Below, piece after piece: positions 5,536 through 11,431 of a stretch of 32,802 bases of DNA (position 1 is its first letter; each line of letters begins with the position of its first letter). The position numbers and the translations under genes were made by a program. Location of the stretch: the NCBI GenBank assembly GCA_016234265.1, contig JACRFW010000029.1:1-32802 (forward strand), written 5' to 3'. This stretch comes from Candidatus Magasanikiibacteriota bacterium (GTDB lineage Bacteria > Patescibacteriota > Patescibacteriia > Magasanikbacterales > GWA2-37-8). The notes beneath the pieces were generated by a model. That model worked only from the letters and a program-made list of their open reading frames with translations. It was not told where the DNA came from and ran no database searches.

Positions 5536-5545
5536 CCATGGTTTT

Positions 5546-6028
5546 ATGAGGAAAGGGGTATTAAAAATTATAACAGACTCGTATGCCATTTTACTCGCAA
5601 CATTTATTGCTACGTTTTTTGTCGTAAACGAGCACTTTGATTTGAGCTTAGGTCCAAAAATTATTTTACCAATCTTGGTACTCCTGGCTGCCGGATTCAT
5701 TGCCTGGCAAAGAAAAGCAGCTGTTTCAGATTACATAGTATTGCCGGTAATTTTTGTAGACGGATACTTCCACTTGACTTCACCGCTTGAAAATCTGGTT
5801 GCCAATTCGCCAGACTGGGTTATCGCACTCAATTTGTATCAAGGGCACGGTATGCCGATTATTGTGCACCAAATAATGGGGGTGTTCTTGCTGCTCACGA
5901 GCGGATGGTTCACCTATCTCTTGATTTTGAAAAAAAAGAACTGGTCTTACTACTTTTATAAATACGCAATAGCACTTATAACATTGACTATAATTTCATT
6001 TAGTTATTTGATCAAATTATCCAAGTAA
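5546..6028 (+). CDS. Small polytopic membrane protein, unknown function
   Basis: From MRKGVLKI at 5546 the product is 160 residues with about five hydrophobic segments, including LLATFIATFFVV, ILPILVLLAAGFIAW, DYIVLPVIFVDGYFHL, HQIMGVFLLLTSGWFTYLLI and YAIALITLTIISFSYL. Polar residues within or near segments (DGYFHL, YQGHGMPIIVHQ) could be functional. The in-frame start at 5474 would only add codons that overlap the 27-residue peptide gene and is rejected. It follows that gene by 10 bases and is part of the ArsR-led run. I do not recognise the family; a role in transport or in membrane redox is possible from context only. Confidence 0.75.
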   Translation: MRKGVLKIITDSYAILLATFIATFFVVNEHFDLSLGPKIILPILVLLAAGFIAWQRKAAVSDYIVLPVIFVDGYFHLTSPLENLVANSPDWVIALNLYQGHGMPIIVHQIMGVFLLLTSGWFTYLLILKKKNWSYYFYKYAIALITLTIISFSYLIKLSK

Positions 6029-6066
6029 AAATTACATCGCTGGAGTAGTAAATAGAAAGCCAAGCT

Positions 6067-6246
6067 ATGGTCAACATCATAAAAAATAAAAGTTGTGAGT
6101 TATACCAGTGCGCTGAGTGCAAATTGAAATACGAAAGCAGAAAAATTGCAGAGAAATGCCAGGCATGGTGTTCGGCCCATAAAAGTTGCAACATCGCAAT
6201 TATTAAGCATGCCTTATCAGAGGAACATAAAAAACAGTTGGTATGA
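6067..6246 (+). CDS. Cys-rich 59-residue protein coupled to ccdA
   Basis: The 59-residue frame from ATG 6067 has six Cys (C10, C15, C18, C31, C35, C41), with YQCAECKLKYESRKIAEKC followed by AWCSAHKSCN and IIKHAL. The spacing CxxC ... CxxxC ... C with His nearby indicates a small metal-binding or redox-active protein. I have an impression of similar short proteins (CxxCGLxYxxxxxAxxCxxWCxxHxSCN) beside metal genes in other prokaryotes, but cannot verify it here. Its TGA overlaps the ATG of ccdA as ATGA (6243-6246), so the two are translationally coupled. Confidence 0.8.
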   Translation: MVNIIKNKSCELYQCAECKLKYESRKIAEKCQAWCSAHKSCNIAIIKHALSEEHKKQLV

Positions 6247-6995
6247 GTTTGGCGCTTATATTTTCATCATTCATTGCCGGCTTGGTTACCTTTCTCGCTC
6301 CCTGCACCCTACCACTTGTGCCGGGGTATTTAGGTTTTATCAGCGGAGTAGCCCTGGGCGACCTTAAAGATCCGAATAAAGCAAAAATTGCCAAGTGGAA
6401 AATATTTTTTAATGGTCTTTGGTACATCGCTGGTTTTAGCCTAGTGTTTATTGTGCTCGGGAGCCTGTTTGGGCTCGGCGGGGTACTGCTCGCAGAGTAC
6501 CGACACTGGCTCTCTCGTCTCGGTGGAATTTTCATCATCATCTTCGGGCTTTACATGATGCATCTTTTACGGATACCACTCTTTAATAGCGATAAACGGT
6601 TTCATGTCAGCGCCTTAAAGCCGGGCCGACCCTCTAGCTCGTTCATTTTTGGTATGGTGTTTGCCCTCGGCTGGACACCATGTGTGGGGCCAATTTTGGG
6701 GACCATCCTCACACTAGCCGCAGCGTATGCTACGCTTGTCCAGGGCGCGTTTTTGTTATTTGTGTTTTCCCTCGGCCTTGCCGTTCCGTTTCTCCTGGTG
6801 GCGCTTGGCATTGGTTCGGCCGCCGCCTATATTCACAAAATCAGCCGATACCTTGACACGGTTTCTTTTGTTGGCGGCATCTTTTTAGTTTTTTTAGGAA
6901 TACTGCTTTTGACGAATAATTTAAGCGCGTGGGTACCATTTTTTTACAATACGTTCAATTTTATTAACTACAACAAATTATTGAATTATTTGTAA
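6243..6995 (+). CDS. ccdA: CcdA-type thiol-disulfide transporter
   Basis: CcdA/DsbD-beta proteins carry electrons from cytoplasmic thioredoxin across the membrane to reduce extracytoplasmic thiols. The 250-residue protein has six hydrophobic segments and the two conserved Cys in their motifs: LAPCTLPLVPGYL (C21) and GWTPCVGPILG (C147). These form the redox pair inside the membrane. Length matches the family (about 230-250). It overlaps the Cys-rich gene before it and is followed four bases later by a TlpA-like thioredoxin, which is the expected external acceptor. In this setting the pair more likely supports thiol maintenance or metal tolerance than cytochrome c maturation, as no cytochrome genes are in view. 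Confidence 0.95.
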   Translation: MSLALIFSSFIAGLVTFLAPCTLPLVPGYLGFISGVALGDLKDPNKAKIAKWKIFFNGLWYIAGFSLVFIVLGSLFGLGGVLLAEYRHWLSRLGGIFIIIFGLYMMHLLRIPLFNSDKRFHVSALKPGRPSSSFIFGMVFALGWTPCVGPILGTILTLAAAYATLVQGAFLLFVFSLGLAVPFLLVALGIGSAAAYIHKISRYLDTVSFVGGIFLVFLGILLLTNNLSAWVPFFYNTFNFINYNKLLNYL

Positions 6996-6999
6996 CCCT

Positions 7000-7569
7000 A
7001 TGAAAAATAAAGGTTGGCTAATTATTGTCGCCGTTGTCGCCGGGTTCGGATTAATTCGTTATTTGGCACACCCCCGAGTGAGCAATTCGAACGGTTACAC
7101 GCGCAGTGTGTCAACTACTAATTCTGCTTATACAGCTTCACACGCTTCTGGTTATCAAGCCGCTCTCAATAGCAGCGGAGCGCCAAATTTTTCTTTGCCG
7201 CTTTTGAGCGGCGGCACGGTAAGCCTCGCCGACTTCCGGGGCAAGCAGCCGGTAATCCTGGATTTTTGGACTTCGTGGTGTCCCAATTGCCAGCGCGACA
7301 TGCCCAAGATTAGCGAATTATCCAAACAATATAAAGATCAAGTGGCCGTCATCGGCATCAACCTGCGTGAGAATCCGGCCACCGTTGCAAATTTTGTCAA
7401 TTCTTACGGTATTGTTTTTCCAATCGCGCTTGATAGCGGTCGAGTCGGGCAACTATACGGAATTCAATTCACCAATACCCACATCTTGATTGATAAACAA
7501 GGGAATATCGTGCACACGATTCCCGGTGATATCACGGAGCAGGATTTTGAGCTGCTGGCTCGGCAATAA
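7000..7569 (+). CDS. Membrane-anchored TlpA/ResA-like thioredoxin, WCPNC
   Basis: The 189-residue protein starts with a membrane anchor (about residues 5-22), then a Ser/Thr/Asn-rich linker to about 58, then an AhpC/TSA-type thioredoxin domain with NFSLPLLSGGTVSLADFRGK, VILDFWTSWCPNCQRDMPK (C94, C97) and GIQFTNTHILIDKQGNI. It should sit outside the membrane and receive electrons from the CcdA encoded just upstream. The loop before ILIDKQG normally carries the cis-proline (xxPTTF); here it reads FTNTHI with no Pro, which would be expected to alter substrate release or redox potential. It is the last gene of the thiol/metal island. Confidence 0.92.
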   Translation: MKNKGWLIIVAVVAGFGLIRYLAHPRVSNSNGYTRSVSTTNSAYTASHASGYQAALNSSGAPNFSLPLLSGGTVSLADFRGKQPVILDFWTSWCPNCQRDMPKISELSKQYKDQVAVIGINLRENPATVANFVNSYGIVFPIALDSGRVGQLYGIQFTNTHILIDKQGNIVHTIPGDITEQDFELLARQ

Positions 7570-7653
7570 TCCAAGGACTACTCCACAAAACTCGGAATCA
7601 CGAAAACACCGGCCTTTCCTCTAAAACAGGTTCTAACATCATCCACTAGCCCC

Positions 7654-7703
7654 CGCACAAGTACGCAAAATCTCTTACAGAGTGGGGCCTTTACCATAAA
7701 CTG
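7654..7703. repeat. 50-bp direct repeat, left copy flanking the Fic gene
   Basis: This 50-bp sequence (begins CGCACAAGTACGCAAAATCT, ends TTTACCATAAACTG) is repeated without mismatch at 8932-8981. The two copies bracket the Fic gene and are 1278 bases apart. This is typical of a duplicated boundary or recombination site. Confidence 0.95.
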
Positions 7704-7735
7704 GCCGGGTTATTTTATTTACGAAATGAGTGAGC

Positions 7736-7760
7736 AAAAAACAATCTCAAATTGTTTTTT
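7736..7760 (-). terminator. Terminator of the Fic gene (bidirectional)
   Basis: AAAAAACAAT (7736-7745) and ATTGTTTTTT (7751-7760) form a perfect 10-bp stem with a five-base loop. Read on the minus strand it follows the Fic stop codon by about 20 bases and ends in a U-run; it could also work on the plus strand. Confidence 0.7.
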
Positions 7761-7780
7761 CGAGCGAATTAGTAAAAAAA

Positions 7781-8842
7781 CTAGGTTACTTTGTACCTCG
7801 TCGCTCGTCCTTTTCCCATTCGTTCAATTTTTTTCATTTCTAACAGCTTGGTTAAAATCTGCGCTACTGTCGGTACGGCAATTTTAAGATTATCCCGCAA
7901 TTTTTTGGGTGTAACAATTTCGTGCTCATTAAAATAATTCCAAACAGCCAGTTGCTTTTCGGATAGTAAATTTTGGATTGATTCTTTGGATAACAATCCA
8001 ATCGCCATTTGGGTTTGCTTTAATAAAATAGTGAGAAAAAATAATAACCATAGACTAATATCCTCCGTATTCGTTTTCCATGTTTTTTGCGATTTGTTTA
8101 AGGTAAGGTAATATTCATTTTTATTGTCCTCAATCAATTTCTCGTGCGAAACATACGGCATATATTCATAGCCGTTTTTGAGTAGCAATAAATTTGTAAG
8201 TACACGCGAAGTACGTCCGTTTCCATCTTGGAAAGGGTGAACGGACAGAAATTCAAAGATAAAATTACCGATGATAATCAGTGGATGAACTTCTTTTTTA
8301 CGCAAAACATTTAATGTAAATTCTAATAGTTCGTTCATTTCTTTGGCAACTAAATGTGGCGGTGTGGGGTCAAATAGTACACCGATGACATTGCCATTTT
8401 CATCTCTGGCTTCAACCCGATTACTACCAAATTTATATTCTCCACGATGGCGAGTGTCTTTCTCGGAGTACTTTAAGAGTTCACCATGAAAATGCCTAAT
8501 GGTGCTTTCGGTAAATTCTAACTTTTTATATGAATCAAAAACATTAGTTAAAAGCTCCGCATAACCAGCTACTTCCTGCTCATCGCGAGTAATTAACTTT
8601 TGAATTTTTAACCCCTTCAACAATTTTGCCACCTGTTCATCAGTCAACCGTGCGCCCTCAATACGGGTGGATGCGCCTGAAGAAGTTACAATTACCGATC
8701 TTTTTAGCATACCTAAAGTTTGAGGCGACAAATTCGCCCCCATTTTCCACTGGCCTTTTAATTCATCAATTTGGGAGATGAGGCCATAAATTTTATGAGT
8801 TATTTCTGGGGTGAACGTCAATCTTTTGCTAAAATTAGACAT
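7781..8842 (-). CDS. Fic-domain protein (class II, self-inhibited) with C-terminal winged helix
   Basis: Fic proteins transfer AMP or related groups from nucleotides to protein hydroxyls. The 353-residue product has the full core motif HPFQDGNGRTSR (202-213), with catalytic His202. An inhibitory helix motif [S/T]xxxE[G/N] is present upstream as STRIEG (58-63), which puts it in class II with an N-terminal inhibitory helix (E62 would block productive ATP binding). The N-terminal part resembles the Fic/DOC_N region and residues about 300-353 form a winged helix (TPKKLRDNLKIAVPTVAQIL). The DNA is clearly more AT-rich than neighbouring genes and is bracketed by 50-bp direct repeats, which suggests horizontal arrival. 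A minus-strand TATAAT at 8872-8877 is the likely -10 box. It may be a toxin-like regulator; the target is unknown. Confidence 0.95.
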   Translation of the reverse strand: MSNFSKRLTFTPEITHKIYGLISQIDELKGQWKMGANLSPQTLGMLKRSVIVTSSGASTRIEGARLTDEQVAKLLKGLKIQKLITRDEQEVAGYAELLTNVFDSYKKLEFTESTIRHFHGELLKYSEKDTRHRGEYKFGSNRVEARDENGNVIGVLFDPTPPHLVAKEMNELLEFTLNVLRKKEVHPLIIIGNFIFEFLSVHPFQDGNGRTSRVLTNLLLLKNGYEYMPYVSHEKLIEDNKNEYYLTLNKSQKTWKTNTEDISLWLLFFLTILLKQTQMAIGLLSKESIQNLLSEKQLAVWNYFNEHEIVTPKKLRDNLKIAVPTVAQILTKLLEMKKIERMGKGRATRYKVT

Positions 8843-8902
8843 ATTTTTATCACTTATATTATCTATATTTGATTATACATGATTATATTTGTTTTGTCCA
8901 AA

Positions 8903-8981
8903 CCCACGTTCCCACTTCGTCCCATACACCACGCACAAGTACGCAAAATCTCTTACAGAGTGGGGCCTTTACCATAAACTG
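8903..8981. repeat. Right copy of the 50-bp repeat plus a 23-bp motif shared with 9578-9600
   Basis: 8932-8981 is the exact second copy of the 50-bp repeat. Just before it, 8903-8925 (CCCACGTTCCCACTTCG...) matches 9578-9600 (CCCGGGTTTCCACTTCG...) at about 18 of 23 positions. The latter lies directly after the toxin gene. Related boundary sequences are thus found on both sides of the Fic gene and beyond the toxin-antitoxin pair. Confidence 0.75.
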
Positions 8982-9013
8982 AGGGCTCTTTTAGTTTATA
9001 CACAACCCACCGC

Positions 9014-9053
9014 TTGACACTGTACTACAACTGTAATACAATTACGGTATAAT
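9014..9053 (+). promoter_or_regulatory. Toxin-antitoxin promoter and probable operator
   Basis: TTGACA (9014-9019) and TACAAT (9037-9042) are spaced by 17 bases; a second -10-like TATAAT lies at 9048-9053. The spacer and -10 contain repeated TAC(T/A)AC.. and GTAATAC elements that form imperfect inverted repeats, as expected for a ribbon-helix-helix repressor site. Confidence 0.65.
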
Positions 9054-9069
9054 TTTTTATTAAAATCAT

Positions 9070-9297
9070 ATGCGCCAAGTCGTCAGCCTGTCCCTTCCCG
9101 CCGCCGATGCGCGGCAAATGAAAAATCTTACCAAAAAACGCGGGTTTGGTTCAGTAAGCTCATACATCAAACATCTTTTCAAGGAAGACGCCGACTCAGT
9201 TTCCGAGGCGGAACTGTTAAAAACAGTGCGCGCCGCCCGGAGAGAATACCGCGCCGGCAAATCAATTAAAGCCCGGTCGCTCGCTGATCTGGTATGA
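9070..9297 (+). CDS. Ribbon-helix-helix antitoxin
   Basis: The 75-residue protein begins with a beta strand QVVSLSLPAADARQMKN, followed by a helix-turn-helix-like GFGSVSSYIKHLFKED, the pattern of ParD/CopG-type RHH proteins. The C-terminal half (SEAELLKTVRAARREYRAGKS) is a charged helix that would bind and neutralise the toxin. RHH antitoxins bind their own promoter as dimers, and repeated sequences occur in the promoter just upstream. The stop codon overlaps the toxin start (ATGATG at 9294-9299), giving translational coupling that makes antitoxin first. The assignment rests on fold pattern and on pairing with a RelE-like gene. Confidence 0.85.
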   Translation: MRQVVSLSLPAADARQMKNLTKKRGFGSVSSYIKHLFKEDADSVSEAELLKTVRAARREYRAGKSIKARSLADLV

Positions 9298-9566
9298 TGG
9301 TAACCGAAATTTTGTACTCCTCTAAGTTCGCGGCCGAGTTGAAAAAGTTGCCGAAAGAACTGATGTTGCTGGCCGCCAAAAAAGAAAGGATCTTTAAGGA
9401 TAACCCTCTCCACCCATCCCTCCGGCTCCACGCCCTCCAGGGTAAACTTAAAGGCTTGTGGTCAATCTCCATCACGGGTGGCCACCGAATCATTTTTGAA
9501 CACCAACAAAATGGCGATATTTTGTTTATCTCCATTGGCAAGCACGATATCTATCGTAATTTATAA
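9294..9566 (+). CDS. RelE/ParE-superfamily toxin
   Basis: The 90-residue protein shows the RelE/YafQ pattern: ILYSSKFAAELKKLPKEL (strand and helix), NPLHPSLRLHALQGKLKG, LWSISITGGHRIIFE (core strands with Arg) and GKHDIYR at the C-terminus. Members cut mRNA on the ribosome or inhibit gyrase (ParE). The basic residues R32-like region, GHRIIF and HDIYR match the mRNase-type Txe/YafQ group better than ParE, but the target is inferred. ATG at 9294 and 9297 are both possible starts. It lies directly behind the antitoxin, in the patch of foreign-looking genes that begins with the Fic gene. Confidence 0.88.
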   Translation: MMVTEILYSSKFAAELKKLPKELMLLAAKKERIFKDNPLHPSLRLHALQGKLKGLWSISITGGHRIIFEHQQNGDILFISIGKHDIYRNL

Positions 9567-9599
9567 ACTTTGGCATACCCGGGTTTCCACTTCGCCTCA

Positions 9600-9628
9600 T
9601 TGCCTCCCCCCTGCCAAAGAGTTATACT
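9600..9628 (+). promoter_or_regulatory. Promoter for the hydrolase gene, leaderless type
   Basis: TTGCCT (9600-9605), a 17-base spacer, and TATACT (9623-9628). The start codon at 9636 is seven bases after the -10 box, so the transcript should begin at or next to the ATG. Confidence 0.65.
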
Positions 9629-9635
9629 AGCTCTA

Positions 9636-10682
9636 ATGATTATGCCTGGCTTTATTGCGAAAATACTGAATAAATGGCAGCTCATTCTCGTCGCCATCAT
9701 ATTCTTTTTGGCCGGCGTCTTTTTTGAATACAGACACTACCAGATAACGGGTGGCGAGTCTTCGCTGGGACAAATCCGCCAAAGCACGCTAAGTGAAAAA
9801 AGTGCCTACCGCTTCATTGACCCCCTGCTTGCCTGCGACCTTACGACGAAAAAAGCGAATACGGAATTCTTGCCTCTTAAGACGAAAATTGAGAACATTA
9901 TTGCCAATAAAATTTACGCTCACCAAGCAACAAACGTTTCCGTTTACTTTGACACGCGCGATGGCCGGTGGCTAGGCATTAACCCGAATGCCACCTATTT
10001 CCCGGCCAGCCTCATGAAAGTGCCGACACTCATCGCTTTCCTCAAGCTCGCTGAAGAACAGCCGGAAATTCTTTCTAAAAAAATCGTGTACGACGGCAGC
10101 TACGACTTGAATACTCTGGAATATTACAAACCACGCACAACGCTCACTCCCCGCCGCGCCTATACCGTTGACGATCTTCTGGAAAGAATGATCGTCAACT
10201 CGGACAATAACGCTCTGCCGCTTTTGGTGAACGCCGTAGATAGTAAAGTGCTGGATGATGTCTACTCCGATCTGGGCATTTCCATCCCCCCCGATGTGCA
10301 AGACAGCCTCAAGGACTACATGACCGTAAAATCATACGTCAATTTCTTCCGAGTCCTTTACAATTCCTCTTATCTCACCAGAGCGATGTCGGAGAAAGCC
10401 CTGGCGCTTTTAAGCAAACCGGATTTCCCTCGCGGTATTGAGGGCGGAGTGCCAAACACCGTTACCGTCGCTCAAAAATTTGGCGAACGCAATTTCGGCA
10501 CCGACCCCAATGATACTACCACTGGAAAAGAACTGCACGACTGCGGTATTGTCTACTACCCCGGGCACCCTTACCTGCTCTGCGTTATGACCAAAGGAAC
10601 CGATTTTGATAAGCTGGCAGGGACTATTCAAGACATCTCAAAAACAATATATCAGTACATGGACGATAAAAACAAATCATAG
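9636..10682 (+). CDS. Class A beta-lactamase-like serine hydrolase, membrane anchored
   Basis: From ATG 9636 the product has 348 residues: an N-terminal membrane anchor (WQLILVAIIFFLAGVFF, about residues 14-31) and a penicillin-recognising hydrolase domain (about 80-340). The SxxK motif is PASLMK (S125, K128) and the SxN motif is NSDNN (S189-N191). The third motif, usually KTG, reads KFG (about 281-283), so the oxyanion-side strand is atypical. Such proteins act outside the membrane on peptidoglycan peptides or beta-lactams. True resistance function cannot be inferred; a DD-peptidase-like cell wall role is as likely. A longer frame reaching 9570 would add residues upstream of the -10 box and is rejected. 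Confidence 0.85.
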   Translation: MIMPGFIAKILNKWQLILVAIIFFLAGVFFEYRHYQITGGESSLGQIRQSTLSEKSAYRFIDPLLACDLTTKKANTEFLPLKTKIENIIANKIYAHQATNVSVYFDTRDGRWLGINPNATYFPASLMKVPTLIAFLKLAEEQPEILSKKIVYDGSYDLNTLEYYKPRTTLTPRRAYTVDDLLERMIVNSDNNALPLLVNAVDSKVLDDVYSDLGISIPPDVQDSLKDYMTVKSYVNFFRVLYNSSYLTRAMSEKALALLSKPDFPRGIEGGVPNTVTVAQKFGERNFGTDPNDTTTGKELHDCGIVYYPGHPYLLCVMTKGTDFDKLAGTIQDISKTIYQYMDDKNKS

Positions 10683-10806
10683 TAAAAACAGGGCGGGCAT
10701 GGTATACTTATGAAATCGGTAACTTTCACGAGATTCTTGTGTATATTCTAGTAGAAACATTCAAAGGTCGAACAATAGGAAAAGTTCAATTTTAATACTA
10801 CTATCT

Positions 10807-11376
10807 ATGAAAAAACTACTTTCAACACTCCTATCAATCTCTGTCCTGTTCACCGCTCTGCCGGCCATGGCTCAAGATACCGGCGCTACTGCCCCCACCA
10901 CTCCGTCCCCGGCGCCAACTACCGTTGACCCCAAAACCAACCTACTCAAAACCCGGGAGGATTTCCGCAAAACCCAAGAACAAAACAAAGAAAACCGCCA
11001 GAAAGCCGAAGAGGCTCTGAAGGCCGCCCGTGAAGCCAACAAGGCCTCTCTGGAAAAAGCCAAAGAGGCCCGCAAAGAAGCTGCCGAAAAACTAAAGGAT
11101 GAACGAGAAAAAATGAAAACCGAACGTAAAGAAAAAAATACCGCTTTTAGCGCCGCCATCAAAGCCGCCAACGAAGCTTACAAGGCCGCTTTAGAGAAGG
11201 CCCGAGCAAACTACAAGACTGCCGTCCAGAAAGCTCAGGCAGACTTCACCGCCGCCCGCGAGGCCGCTCTGAAAGCGATGCAAGCCGCCAAAGAAGCCGC
11301 GATGAAGTTGAAGCCAACTGAACCTGCTCCAACTCCGGCCCCAACCCCAGTGACCACCCCAGCGGTAACGCAGTAA
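10807..11376 (+). CDS. Secreted Ala/Lys/Glu-rich coiled-coil protein
   Basis: The 189-residue protein starts with a clear signal peptide (MKKLLSTLLSISVLFTALPAMA, cleavage after AMA). A Pro/Thr-rich linker (to about 40) is followed by a long charged helix from about 45 to 165, made of repeated EALKAAREANKAS/EKAKEARKEA-type units, and a Pro/Thr tail (PAPTPAPTPVTTP). This composition predicts a rod-like extracytoplasmic coiled coil flanked by flexible tails. No enzymatic motif is present and I do not recognise a family; a surface spacer or envelope-stabilising role is a guess. It converges with ppsA on a shared terminator. The 124 bases before it hold a TTCTA-G-TAGAA palindrome at 10746-10756. 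Confidence 0.85.
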   Translation: MKKLLSTLLSISVLFTALPAMAQDTGATAPTTPSPAPTTVDPKTNLLKTREDFRKTQEQNKENRQKAEEALKAAREANKASLEKAKEARKEAAEKLKDEREKMKTERKEKNTAFSAAIKAANEAYKAALEKARANYKTAVQKAQADFTAAREAALKAMQAAKEAAMKLKPTEPAPTPAPTPVTTPAVTQ

Positions 11377-11396
11377 GCGAAGATTGGAAGATTGAA

Positions 11397-11431
11397 AATA
11401 AACCCTGCACCAGAGCGGTGCAGGGTTTATT
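11397..11431. terminator. Bidirectional terminator between the coiled-coil gene and ppsA
   Basis: Perfect 14-bp arms (AATAAACCCTGCAC and its complement) at 11397-11410 and 11418-11431 with a 7-base loop. A/T-rich outer ends give weak U-tracts on both strands. The right arm overlaps the last bases of the ppsA stop codon. Confidence 0.85.

Noticed and set aside
5474-5545. Earlier start of the membrane protein gene
   Set aside because: It overlaps the Cys-rich peptide gene in another frame and adds no hydrophobic or conserved sequence.
7654-8981. CRISPR array suggested by an exact 50-bp repeat
   Set aside because: Only two copies exist, more than 1.2 kb apart, with a gene between; there are no spacers or cas genes.
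9636-10682. Annotation as an antibiotic-resistance beta-lactamase
   Set aside because: SxxK and SDN are present but KTG is altered, and the family includes cell wall enzymes; resistance cannot be claimed.
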